In this document: in pieces, positions 39,133-47,602 of the stretch
Position numbering within the stretch: the stretch's first letter is position 1
How the letters are laid out: each line of letters begins with the position of its first letter
Assembly (NCBI GenBank): GCA_018223415.1
Contig: JAGTTQ010000001.1
Coordinates: 428,153 to 492,152, forward strand
Direction of reading: 5' to 3'
DNA: 64,000 nucleotides
Source of the DNA: Eubacteriaceae bacterium Marseille-Q4139
GTDB taxonomy: Bacteria; Bacillota; Clostridia; Lachnospirales; Lachnospiraceae
Notes under the pieces: generated by a model
Seen by the model: the letters and a program-made list of their open reading frames with translations, nothing else
Databases searched by the model: none
What the model was told of the DNA's origin: nothing
Translations under genes and position numbers: made by a program

Positions 39133-40803
39133 TTATTGTTCCAATTTAAAGTTCGGGATCACCTCGCTCCAGCTTTCGATGCCGATGATCTCCTTGGCAA
39201 ACTCCGTATATTTCAGGGACTTGTTCGTGTCGATGTACTTGAACACCTCATAGATGTTCTTCGGCATCACGGCAATCACCTTATCCGGCCTCGACATATC
39301 GACGGTCCAAAGGCCAAAGGCGCAGGAGGTATTGACCTCCGTGATGGAATCCACCTGACGGTTCAGAATAAACGCGTCGATATAGGGATTGCTGTCCACC
39401 AGATAGTAGGCATAGGCGAAAGCCGCCGCCTGGATGTCATACACCGGCCCCCTGGAAGCACTCTGGGACGTAAAGCCCTCCTCGGAGAGGATGATATGCC
39501 GCACCCTGCCGTCTGCCGTCAGAAGCTCCGGCTTCTGGAAGTAGTCCGTCAGCACGTGAAGGTTCTTGAAGTTCACCACAGGGGAATTTTCCGTATCGTT
39601 TACCATTCCCGTCTGGTCGTCATCCCAGAACTCCGGCTCCACCATCGGATACGGATAGGGATGGTATGCAAGCCCCCAGTCGATGTTGCCTTCGGCGCGG
39701 ATCCCTGCGTTAAACAGGTCGATAAAATCCTTTGCCGCGTACTGGAGACTGGTATTTGTCTTCTTCCATTCATAATCCGTGGAAAAATAAACCCTGGCGT
39801 TTTTGCTGTGGCTCTTGATGGCTGTGTAGGCCACGCGGAAATCCTGCTCAAAGAGCTTTGTGTACTCCGAAAGCTCCATGGGCCCCACATAATTCCAGTT
39901 TTTGTTGTTGTTGATCTCGTTGCCGACAATCCAGTTGGACACGCGGCCGTGGTCATAATTGCTTCCGGAATACCGCTCCGCCATGAAAGAAAACAGGGCC
40001 CGTGTCGCCTCATAGCCTTCCTTTGTCGATACATTAAATCCGTAGTAGAAGGCGTCGTCCTGCCTGGTTACTCCCGGCATCACAAGCTCCGGCTTATCCG
40101 GGTTCCAGCCGTTTAAAAGGATGGCCGTCACCACAATCCCCTTCGCAGAAAAGGAGCTGATCATCTTATCGTAGCTGGCAATCAGATCTTCATTGAAATA
40201 ATATGTCGTCCCATTATAGTCATATGCCAGATTCCCGCCCCAGATATGGTGGTACGGGATATTGATTGTCGTATGCTTGACGCCTAAGTTCATGGCATCG
40301 CCGAGCATATCCAGCTCAATCAAAAGCCCCTTCTTGCTCTGAGCCTCCGGGAACTCTTCCGTGAACGCCGCCACATCGCCGGGATTCGTCACGTAAATGG
40401 GGCCGCTGATGGCCTGATACGTTCCGCCGACGTTTACAGCCGCCACAAAGCGGGAATACAGCCGCGAATCGGAAGGATCGCCGCTGTACGGAACCGTGAA
40501 CGAAAGCTTATCGCCTTTTTCACTCCACGCCGCATAATCCGTCCGGCTCCCGATTCCTGTCTCGTAGGGATGGAGCTCAAACAGATAATAATATCCGTCA
40601 TCGGCCGTCTCGCCTTCCTCCAGTGTCCCGGCCGAGGCTGTCCCTGTCACCACAATGCTGTTTCCGCCTTCCACCGTACAGGCGGAAAGGGACGCCGTAT
40701 CATAGGCTGCAAAGCTTGTCATACAGCCTGCCGTAAGAGCAGCCAGCATTCCGAAAAGGAAAGCCGCGCCGCTTTTCAAAAAATTCCCTTTTTTCATAAT
40801 CAT
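39133..40803 (-). CDS. Secreted DUF5722 protein, glycoside-hydrolase-like
   Basis: 556 residues. Signal peptide (FLKSGAAFLFGMLAALTAGCMTSFA), then a beta domain (about 35-140) and a TIM-barrel-like domain. SNWIVGNEINNN (near 290) and IILSEEGF (near 455) look like the acid/base and nucleophile Glu of clan GH-A enzymes. I recognise the family as DUF5722. Probably a secreted carbohydrate-active enzyme; the substrate is unknown. ATG 40803 or 40797 may be the start. Confidence 0.85.
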   Translation of the reverse strand: MIMKKGNFLKSGAAFLFGMLAALTAGCMTSFAAYDTASLSACTVEGGNSIVVTGTASAGTLEEGETADDGYYYLFELHPYETGIGSRTDYAAWSEKGDKLSFTVPYSGDPSDSRLYSRFVAAVNVGGTYQAISGPIYVTNPGDVAAFTEEFPEAQSKKGLLIELDMLGDAMNLGVKHTTINIPYHHIWGGNLAYDYNGTTYYFNEDLIASYDKMISSFSAKGIVVTAILLNGWNPDKPELVMPGVTRQDDAFYYGFNVSTKEGYEATRALFSFMAERYSGSNYDHGRVSNWIVGNEINNNKNWNYVGPMELSEYTKLFEQDFRVAYTAIKSHSKNARVYFSTDYEWKKTNTSLQYAAKDFIDLFNAGIRAEGNIDWGLAYHPYPYPMVEPEFWDDDQTGMVNDTENSPVVNFKNLHVLTDYFQKPELLTADGRVRHIILSEEGFTSQSASRGPVYDIQAAAFAYAYYLVDSNPYIDAFILNRQVDSITEVNTSCAFGLWTVDMSRPDKVIAVMPKNIYEVFKYIDTNKSLKYTEFAKEIIGIESWSEVIPNFKLEQ

Positions 40804-40890
40804 TCCTGCCTTTCCAATTTCCGTCTGCCGACATTATATCAAACGTCCATTAAAAAATGCTTATCTTATTTTTACATTTTGCTTACAAAT

Positions 40891-41508
40891 TCAGCTTGCC
40901 GGCAAGAGCAGGGCTGCCGCGTTGGCAGCAAAATGAAACAGCACCGGCGCCTTGACGGTACGCGTCTTTTCCATGGAAAATGCCAGAAAAAGCCCCATAA
41001 TAAAGGCATAAAGCCCTTGGCCCGGATTTCCATGGTACAGCCCAAAAAGCGCCGCCGACACAAGGCCTGCCGGCACGGAAGGGATCAGTTCCTTAAGCCG
41101 CATATACAGAACGCCGCGGAAAAAGAACTCCTCAAGAAGCGGGGATGCGCATAACAGCACAAGTAGCTGGAGCCACAGGCGCCCCGTAAGAAGCGACGTG
41201 GCCGCCGCATCGTAGCCGGGAATACCGGCGTATGTGATGATCCGTCCGAGGATGACAGAAGCGGCAGCTCCGGAAACCAGGACAGCGACGGCTGTTTTTA
41301 ATCCCCACTTCGCATCGCCCCGGAAAACCGTATCTTCCCGGTAAAAATGATAGAGAACCGGCACAGCCGCGATGGCCCGGAACAAGGTATCCCAAAGGAC
41401 AGCCTCATCCCCGAATATGGTCGTCCCCGCCATTGGAAGCTCGATAAGGCAGGCCACAGCCAGGCAGAAAAGCACCGGCAAAAGAATTCTTCTGATTCGT
41501 ATCTTCAC
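40891..41508 (-). CDS. CPBP-family intramembrane metalloprotease
   Basis: 205 residues, GTG start with GGGAGG 8 nt upstream. Six or so membrane segments. ABI/CAAX-protease motifs: EExxxR in SPLLEEFFFRGVLYMRL, FxxxH in AALFGLYHGNPGQGLYAFIMG, and HFAAN. Family members cleave within the membrane in peptide maturation or bacteriocin self-protection. No bacteriocin genes adjoin it. Confidence 0.9.
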   Translation of the reverse strand: MKIRIRRILLPVLFCLAVACLIELPMAGTTIFGDEAVLWDTLFRAIAAVPVLYHFYREDTVFRGDAKWGLKTAVAVLVSGAAASVILGRIITYAGIPGYDAAATSLLTGRLWLQLLVLLCASPLLEEFFFRGVLYMRLKELIPSVPAGLVSAALFGLYHGNPGQGLYAFIMGLFLAFSMEKTRTVKAPVLFHFAANAAALLLPAS

Positions 41509-41554
41509 GTATAATTCCTCCCGTTTTCCACGGCGTCAGGACGTGACGCCCCTG

Positions 41555-42343
41555 TCAGGTCTTCCGCCTTTTCAGCAGGAAACGCTTCTGGTATTTCAGG
41601 TCTGCAAAGGCAAGGATCTCTTTTAAACACACGGCGTCCGACATGCCTCCAAGGGCGCCGGCCAGGGGAATCCCCTGGATGAATTTCATATAGAGGAGCC
41701 GCCGCGACAGGGCCTCGGCGCAGATGTCAGCCTGTTCTTCGGCCGTCTCTGAAAAGCGGCGTTCCCCTGCGATCCACTCGTCCAGCTCTCCGTTTACTTT
41801 TATGCAAGTCTCCCTGTCTGAGACTGCCGCCCCGATGACCTTCAGTAAAAAGACCTGCTCCTCCTCTTCTTCGTAAGAGAAGCCATAATTGACAGCAATT
41901 TCATAGACACTCTTTAAAATCACACCGGCAAACAGCGGGATGTCCGGCAGGCCGATTCCCAGTATCCCCAGGCCGACGCCTTCTGCCGCAGAGAGGGCCA
42001 GGTTGCCCCTCCGGATGCCGGCGGCCTCTTTTCGGAAGGCCCGCAGGGCCTTTTTGTCGCCGCGAAGTTCCTCCGCATAAGCGCGGATCTCATAATCCGC
42101 CTCCCGCTTTTTCCTGGGATACGCCCGTTCAATCACGAACCGGCCGTTTTTCTGCACCAGCCCGAATGCCTTTTTGAAGGCGGCATGCAGGGTTTCCTGC
42201 ACGTTGTCAGGCATATGATTTTCCGCAAATTTTTCTAAAAGCCCGCGGCTGTCGTCTCTTTTTCCGTCCAGAAACCGCTTTTCCGCGGCCAGAAGCCGCT
42301 TCCACTCCTTTTCCCAGGGCGTGCCTCCAAAGGAAAGTTTCAT
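41555..42343 (-). CDS. EcsC-family protein
   Basis: 262 residues from MKLSFGGTPWEKEW. Conserved EcsC core: AEGVGLGILGIGLPDIPLFAGVILKSVYEIAVNYGFSYEEEEEQVFLLKVI. In Bacillus EcsC is encoded with the EcsAB transporter, but here it stands alone. Biochemical role unknown. The start lies 129 nt from the divergent pdaA-like gene. Confidence 0.88.
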   Translation of the reverse strand: MKLSFGGTPWEKEWKRLLAAEKRFLDGKRDDSRGLLEKFAENHMPDNVQETLHAAFKKAFGLVQKNGRFVIERAYPRKKREADYEIRAYAEELRGDKKALRAFRKEAAGIRRGNLALSAAEGVGLGILGIGLPDIPLFAGVILKSVYEIAVNYGFSYEEEEEQVFLLKVIGAAVSDRETCIKVNGELDEWIAGERRFSETAEEQADICAEALSRRLLYMKFIQGIPLAGALGGMSDAVCLKEILAFADLKYQKRFLLKRRKT

Positions 42344-42471
42344 TCTGTTCCCGCCTTTCCACCGTATTTCCAGATATTCTAACACAAGGCTGTGAAAGAA
42401 TCCACCGCTTTCTTTTTATGAATGATGCAGGATTTCCCAAATATATATAGAAGAAAAAGCAGGATTTGGCT

Positions 42472-43287
42472 ATGAAAATCCCATATCTTGAGGCCTGGAA
42501 AAAAATATCCGGCGTCCTTTTGCTCTTTCTTTTATCCTTTGCCGCCGGCCACGCCGGGGCCGCCATTGTCCACGGAAGGGAGGCCGTCCCCGTATCAGCG
42601 GAAGGGAACTGGGGCTTAAGCTTCCAGCAGGAGGGGAAGCCGCCGGTCGCCAACGCCACAGCGGACGAACTTTTGCAGTACAATGCCTACTATTCCGAGA
42701 ACACCGATGAAAAAGTCCTTTACCTGACCTTTGATGCCGGCTACGAAAACGGCAATACGGAGGCCATTCTCGACGCGCTGAAAAAACACAATGCACCGGC
42801 CGCTTTCTTTCTCGTGGGCAATTATCTGGAAACCAGCCCGGATCTTGTGAAACGGATGTTAGCGGACGGCCACATTGTCGGGAACCATACATACCACCAC
42901 CCGGACATGTCCAAAATTGCTTCCAGAGAGGCTTTTGAAAAAGAGCTTACCGACCTGGAGGCACTGTTTACGGAAATCACGGGCCAGACTATGAAAAAAT
43001 ACTACCGGCCACCCCAGGGAAAATACAGCGAATCCAACCTTCAGATGGCAAAGGATCTAGGTTATACCACCTTTTTCTGGAGCCTGGCTTACGTGGACTG
43101 GTACCAGGACAAACAGCCCACGAAGGAGGAAGCCTTCAAAAAGCTTCTCGGCCGCATCCATCCCGGCGCCGTCGTCCTTCTCCACAGCACTTCCTCCACC
43201 AATGCCGCCATTTTAGATGAGCTTTTGACGAAATGGGAGGAGATGGGATACTGCTTTAAATCTCTCGATGAACTGGCCGGCGTCTAA
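42472..43287 (+). CDS. pdaA: Polysaccharide deacetylase, PdaA-type (spore cortex muramic-lactam synthesis)
   Basis: 271 residues from MKIPYLEAWKK. Signal anchor at about 10-32. NodB domain with catalytic Asp in YLTFDAGYENG, zinc ligands HTYHHP, RPPQGKYS, and WSLAYVDWY; the final LLHSTSSTNAAILDELLTKWEEMGYCF is PdaA-like. PdaA removes acetyl groups from muramic acid in cortex peptidoglycan, needed for muramic-delta-lactam and thus germination. TGAATG and ATATATA near 42419-42449 could be a weak sporulation-sigma promoter. Confidence 0.88.
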   Translation: MKIPYLEAWKKISGVLLLFLLSFAAGHAGAAIVHGREAVPVSAEGNWGLSFQQEGKPPVANATADELLQYNAYYSENTDEKVLYLTFDAGYENGNTEAILDALKKHNAPAAFFLVGNYLETSPDLVKRMLADGHIVGNHTYHHPDMSKIASREAFEKELTDLEALFTEITGQTMKKYYRPPQGKYSESNLQMAKDLGYTTFFWSLAYVDWYQDKQPTKEEAFKKLLGRIHPGAVVLLHSTSSTNAAILDELLTKWEEMGYCFKSLDELAGV

Positions 43288-43296
43288 AGAAAAACA

Positions 43297-43348
43297 GCCG
43301 CAGGCGCTGGTTTGGGGATCCCTCAAACCGGCACTGCGGCCATTTTCT
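43297..43348. terminator. Bidirectional terminator between pdaA and the DUF1266 gene
   Basis: Stem GCCGCAG / CTGCGGC with inner GGTTTG / CAAACC pairing; T-rich after the stem on both strands (CATTTTCT plus; TGTTTTTCTTT minus). Confidence 0.8.
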
Positions 43349-43349
43349 C

Positions 43350-44576
43350 TTATTGCTGCCAGACGTTCTCGAGTTCCATATGGAAATCCGTCCGAAACGG
43401 CCCGTCCTCCTGGCTTAAAAGCGCTTCCATAGAGGCGGCCAGCTCCCCGGCACTGCTCTCTGCATCGTCCGCAGACGTTTCGCTCCAGTAGGAATATCCA
43501 TAAAGGCAGCTTTTGTTAAACTCTTCCCAGGAATCAAAGGATGCCTGGGCCAGCTCTGCCGCTTTCAGACACTGGTCGAGCCCTTCCTCATACGTACAGA
43601 AACCAGCGGCATATCCGAGGGACATCAGGGACGGCACGCGGCTCAAATCCCACGCTGATATGGCATGGTCTCCAAATTCGTCCCGCGCATCCCAGGCGGC
43701 GGACAGATATGTCTGTTCCTCGCCGGAAAGCTCCCGTTCCTCCAGCAGGCCATCAAACGTCTCCTTGTCCATATCCTCTCCGATTTCCATTTCCTCAAGG
43801 AGCGCAAGGGCATCGCCGTTATGCCCGTCCTCCATCAGCCATGCGGCCGTTGCAAACAGGCTCTCTTTGTCGCCAACCGCCCACTGTTCTTCCAGGTTCT
43901 TCACCGCCTGCTCCTGGATTTCCGAAAGGTCGTCCCCCGCGTCTTCCATGGCTTTTACTGAAAGAAACCGGCTCACACCGCCTTCCGGGTCCACCGCTGC
44001 CGTCATCCCGGCGATAAAGTCCATGGAAGTCTCCAGCACAGCGCCTTCCAGCTCCCGGAAGGCAAAGAGCGGCCTGACCTTCTCCATGGCCTTTTGGCTT
44101 CCGCCTGCCATGACCGTATAATACCTGCCGGGGCTTTCCAGGTACCAGACGGATGCAGCGCCTCTGACATTTTTATAAATCAGTTCTCCGTTTCCGAAAA
44201 TACACCGCTCCATGCCTTCTATTTCCAGCTCCGTCTCTTCGTTCCACCGGAAGCTGGTATCGTCCTTTTCCAGTACCGAGCAGATATAATCCCTGTATTC
44301 TTCCAGAGTCTCCGCCTCGCCATTCGTAAAGTCAGAATTTTTATCGCTTCCATATACGAACGCCGAAACTTCCAAACCGGAATCCCCGCTTGTGAGTATC
44401 GTGAGGGATGCGTCTTCAAGGAGCTGCCTGTCAGACTGTTCCATCCCGGACGGCATCGTCACCGAAAACCAGCCGTTTTCTGCCGTGTATTCCTTTGGTA
44501 CCGGAGCTGTCTCTTTCCCGCAGGCAGAGAGAAACAGGCAGGCGCACAGCAGTGCCGCAGTCCGTCTTCGTTTCAT
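43350..44576 (-). CDS. Lipoprotein with C-terminal DUF1266 domain
   Basis: 408 residues from MKRRRTAALLC; GGAGAGG 6 nt before ATG 44576. Lipobox LSAC, Cys near 19. Residues 25-180 are a beta-rich domain; the rest is helical and ends in a DUF1266 pattern (AISAWDLSRVPSLMSLGYAAGFCTYEEGLDQCLKAAELAQASFDSWEEFNKSCLYGYSYW). Function of DUF1266 is unknown. Strongly acidic, surface-exposed. Confidence 0.8.
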   Translation of the reverse strand: MKRRRTAALLCACLFLSACGKETAPVPKEYTAENGWFSVTMPSGMEQSDRQLLEDASLTILTSGDSGLEVSAFVYGSDKNSDFTNGEAETLEEYRDYICSVLEKDDTSFRWNEETELEIEGMERCIFGNGELIYKNVRGAASVWYLESPGRYYTVMAGGSQKAMEKVRPLFAFRELEGAVLETSMDFIAGMTAAVDPEGGVSRFLSVKAMEDAGDDLSEIQEQAVKNLEEQWAVGDKESLFATAAWLMEDGHNGDALALLEEMEIGEDMDKETFDGLLEERELSGEEQTYLSAAWDARDEFGDHAISAWDLSRVPSLMSLGYAAGFCTYEEGLDQCLKAAELAQASFDSWEEFNKSCLYGYSYWSETSADDAESSAGELAASMEALLSQEDGPFRTDFHMELENVWQQ

Positions 44577-44658
44577 ATATTTCCTCTCCTTGTCAGCCAT
44601 TTTTTCCCAGTATAACACAAGGCACAGGGCCGGACAAGGAAAACAAGCGCCGGCTTTT

Positions 44659-46182
44659 CTATTCCACCAGCTTGTTGAGTTCTTTCACATACTCCGTCTC
44701 ATTGGAGATCTTGTGGTTTGCCTGGGCCGCGTAAAGGTTTACGGCCGCCTGGGACTTTTTAATCGGCTGCATCGTACCGGCACCGGCTACACAGCCGCCC
44801 GGGCAGGCCATTCCCTCTAAAAGGTAGCCGTTGTACTTCCCGGCCTTTGCTAGCGTAAGCAGACGGCGGCAGTCCTTGAGCCCTTCCGCGTTCGCCACCT
44901 TGATCTCCCTGTCCGGATACAGCTCCTTTATGACGTTCACCACGGATTTGGCGACGCCGCCGGCGACAGCAAAGTTGCGGCCGTCCGTGGACGCATCGTT
45001 GACGCCCTCCGGGTCTTCCTCAATATTTTCAATATCCACATGCTTTGCATCGAAGATTCCGGCCATCTCCTCAAAGGTCAGGACGAAATCCACATCGCTC
45101 CGGATGTCGTCGCGCATGGCCTCCAGCTTTTTCGCGGCACATGGCCCGATAAATACCACTTTTGCCTTTTCGTGCTGGCTCTTAATCAGCCTTGCCGTCA
45201 AAGTCATCGGCGTCAGGGCCATGGAAATGCACTTCGCATAGTCCGGAAACAGCTTCTTTGCCATCATCGACCAGGCCGGGCAGCAGGAGGTCGCCATAAA
45301 CGGAAGCTTTTCCGGCACTTCTTCCACAAAGTCCATGGCCTCCTGGGTCGCACAGAGGTCAGCTCCGATGGCCACCTCAAAGACATCGGCAAAGCCGAGC
45401 TGCTTCATGGCGGCACGCAGTTTTCCCGGCGTCACCTTCGGCCCGAACTGGCCCACAAATGCCGGCGCCACGGCTGCATACACGCGCTCGCCGGACTGGA
45501 TTGCCCGGATCACCTGGAAAATCTGTGATTTATCGGCAATGGCTCCGAAGGGGCAGTTTACCAGGCACATTCCGCAGGAAACACATTTGCTGTAATCAAT
45601 ATCCGCCTTGCCGTTGGCATCTGAATGGATCGCGTCCATGCCGCAGGCCGCAGCGCATGGGCGTTCCTGGATAATAATCGCATGATAGCCACAGACATCA
45701 GCACAGCGTCCGCATTTGATGCATTTGTCGGGATCAATATGAGATTTTCCATTTGTCCGCTCCAGATGAATCGCATCCTTCGGGCAGACCTCCACACATG
45801 GATGGGCCAGGCAGCCCTGACAGCCGTCCGTCACAAATACACGCTTTTCATGACATGCGTTGCAGGCAAATTTTATGACGTTGATGAGCGGCGGCGTATA
45901 GTACGTCTCCGCCTGGTCGGCCGCCTCGATGTTGTCGGAAATCGGCGCCGGCTCCGCTGCGCTCCGGTACGGAAGCCCCATGGCAAGGCGCAGACGTTCT
46001 CCTACAATGGCACGTTCCAAAAATACATCATTCCGGAAGTTTCCCACCTCACCCGGAATAATCTTATACGGCAGTTCCTCGATCCGCTTATCAACCGGCC
46101 ACTCCGTATGGTAGGCCATGCGGGCCACCTCGCGGAAAATTCTGTGTCGGATTTCCTGAATTCTGGTTTCCACACCTCTCAT
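44659..46182 (-). CDS. [FeFe] hydrogenase, group B-like monomeric form
   Basis: 507 residues. N-terminal region with a Cys motif (CNACHEKRVFVTDGCQGCLAHPCVEVCP, about 108-135), then 4Fe-4S clusters (CIKCGRCADVCGY; CAAACG; CVSCGMCLVNCPFGAI). The catalytic part has all three H-cluster Cys signatures: ATSCCPAW, GPCAAKKLE and EGMACPGGCVAGAG. The GPCAAKK form instead of MPCxxKxxE, and the short C-terminus without a small-subunit domain, fit group B enzymes, whose direction and partners are largely unstudied. A Rex-like site lies 89 nt upstream. Maturases HydEFG are not in the window. Confidence 0.88.
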   Translation of the reverse strand: MRGVETRIQEIRHRIFREVARMAYHTEWPVDKRIEELPYKIIPGEVGNFRNDVFLERAIVGERLRLAMGLPYRSAAEPAPISDNIEAADQAETYYTPPLINVIKFACNACHEKRVFVTDGCQGCLAHPCVEVCPKDAIHLERTNGKSHIDPDKCIKCGRCADVCGYHAIIIQERPCAAACGMDAIHSDANGKADIDYSKCVSCGMCLVNCPFGAIADKSQIFQVIRAIQSGERVYAAVAPAFVGQFGPKVTPGKLRAAMKQLGFADVFEVAIGADLCATQEAMDFVEEVPEKLPFMATSCCPAWSMMAKKLFPDYAKCISMALTPMTLTARLIKSQHEKAKVVFIGPCAAKKLEAMRDDIRSDVDFVLTFEEMAGIFDAKHVDIENIEEDPEGVNDASTDGRNFAVAGGVAKSVVNVIKELYPDREIKVANAEGLKDCRRLLTLAKAGKYNGYLLEGMACPGGCVAGAGTMQPIKKSQAAVNLYAAQANHKISNETEYVKELNKLVE

Positions 46183-46270
46183 GCAGACTTCCTCCTTTTC
46201 CGTGCCGATACCATGCTGTCCGGCGTTCTCCTGTCATCTCCACAGGTATCGCTCTCGTTTTTATTTTCTT

Positions 46271-46288
46271 TTGTTAAAAAGATAACAT
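46271..46288 (-). promoter_or_regulatory. Rex-operator-like site before the hydrogenase gene
   Basis: Minus strand ATGTTATCTTTTTAACAA fits the Rex consensus TTGTTAANNNNTTAACAA at 12 of its 14 fixed positions. Rex is the NADH/NAD+ sensing repressor that controls fermentation and hydrogenase genes in Firmicutes. It lies about 90 nt before the start codon and overlaps the region where the -10 box should be. Confidence 0.6.
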
Positions 46289-46316
46289 ATTCTGATGCGC
46301 CATAGCAAGTTTTTAT

Positions 46317-47024
46317 TTATGTACAATCCGCGTCTCCTGTTTTTTCCACATCCCGCAGATAAATCCGGCCGTTTTCCACCGAAAATTTCACCTCAAAGCC
46401 GGCAAACTCCATTCCATAAACCCGGCCGGGATCCTTCTGGTAGGAAGGCCGCGGATCCTGGGACAGGACTTTTTTCAGGGCCTCCCGCTTTTCCTCCGGA
46501 ATCCGGCAGAGCAGTTCTTCCGGCGCCTCGACAGTCAGGCTGTATTCCCTCGTCCTGTCGGTAAAGCCGCCGCACGCTTCCGGATGCCCGTCCACAAAAG
46601 GCAGATACGGCTTGATATCAAAGACAGGCGTCCCGTCCATCAGATCAGCACCGGAAATATGGAGCACCGGCCCCAGCTTTTCATCCATCTCAATCTGTTC
46701 CAGCTTTACGCAGGAAAGTCCCAGCGCATTTGGACGGAAAGGAGAACGGGTGGCAAACACTCCGACACGCTTGTTTCCGCCGAGCCGCGGCGGCCGAACC
46801 GTCGGCGACCAGCCGTCCCGCAGATTTTCCGAAAATTCCCATATCAGCCAGATATGGGAAAAGTCCGAAAGCCCTTTAAATGCTGCCGGTTCCCGGTATT
46901 CCGGCTCCATGACAATGGTTCCCTTGAGCTCTTCTATGAGACCGCTCTGTCTCGGAATCCCAAATTTTGACGTAAAGTCCGTGCGGACATGTCCGATAAT
47001 TTTAAGCTCCAGCCCTTTTTCCAT
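46317..47024 (-). CDS. trmO: tRNA (N6-threonylcarbamoyladenosine37-N6) methyltransferase TrmO
   Basis: 235 residues from MEKGLELKIIGHV, with GGAGG 5 nt before ATG 47024; earlier in-frame Met codons overlap a strong hairpin (47044-47071, GGCxGCCCGG / CCGGGCxGCC). TsaA/YaeB fold: VRTDFTSKFGIPRQSG, FSHIWLIWEF, RVGVFATRSPFRPNALGLSCVKL, DLMDGTPVFDIKPYLPFVD, and the C-terminal substrate domain DPRPSYQKDPGRVYGM. It methylates t6A37 in tRNA-Thr using SAM. Confidence 0.93.
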   Translation of the reverse strand: MEKGLELKIIGHVRTDFTSKFGIPRQSGLIEELKGTIVMEPEYREPAAFKGLSDFSHIWLIWEFSENLRDGWSPTVRPPRLGGNKRVGVFATRSPFRPNALGLSCVKLEQIEMDEKLGPVLHISGADLMDGTPVFDIKPYLPFVDGHPEACGGFTDRTREYSLTVEAPEELLCRIPEEKREALKKVLSQDPRPSYQKDPGRVYGMEFAGFEVKFSVENGRIYLRDVEKTGDADCT

Positions 47025-47082
47025 GTGCTCCTCCGCTTCCATGGCCGCCCGGTCTTCTTTCCCGGGCAGCCATCTCCTTTTC

Positions 47083-47514
47083 TTATACAAACCGCTTCAG
47101 TTCCCTGTTAAATTCTTCCTCCATCCTCACCAGATCCTTTGCCGCTCCAAGGCTCTCCGCAGAGGCCTCCGGGGACTGGTTGATATGGCTGCTGATGGTT
47201 TTGATTCCCATACTGCATCCGTCCATCAGGATCTTCGCAGCCTGATGGCTGTCTTCCTTCCAGGAAAGCTTAACGCCTGTGCTGGCCTTTGCAAAAGCCG
47301 ACGCCATCATCGGCGGTTCCTTCGGTGCATACCCTTCGGCCGCCAGCATGGAGTCCACGCGCGCTTTCAGCTTTTCATGCTTTCCTTTATACTCTGCAAT
47401 CAGAGCCCCAAGCTTCTGATCGTCCGTGGCTTTCCGGATCTGGCACATGCTTTCTTCCGCCATCCGACATCCAGCACTGCATTCCTTTAATAAAGCAATC
47501 GTCTGATTTTCCAC
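47083..47514 (-). CDS. Helical-bundle protein of unknown function (ferritin-like, DUF2383-type?)
   Basis: 143 residues, almost wholly helical: MENQTIALLKECSAGCRMAEESM, then RKATDDQKLGALIAEYKGKHEKLKARVD, SHQAAKILMDGCSMGIKTISSHINQ and a final helix. Cys residues at 12, 16 and 24. The pattern resembles small ferritin-like or DUF2383 bundles but the usual iron-ligand ExxH set is not obvious. It precedes trmO by 59 nt. Confidence 0.6.
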   Translation of the reverse strand: MENQTIALLKECSAGCRMAEESMCQIRKATDDQKLGALIAEYKGKHEKLKARVDSMLAAEGYAPKEPPMMASAFAKASTGVKLSWKEDSHQAAKILMDGCSMGIKTISSHINQSPEASAESLGAAKDLVRMEEEFNRELKRFV

Positions 47515-47602
47515 GAAACTGCACTCCCTTCACTTTTTTTCTCAAGTATGGGCCGGCAGCCGGGGGAATATGCATCCATATGCAAAAATCTTCCGCATTC
47601 TC

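Noticed and set aside
39073..40116. 347-residue plus-strand open frame
   Set aside because: Antisense to the DUF5722 gene; no ribosome site and no family features.
40891..41508. CPBP protease as part of a bacteriocin cluster
   Set aside because: No precursor peptide, transporter or immunity genes adjoin it.
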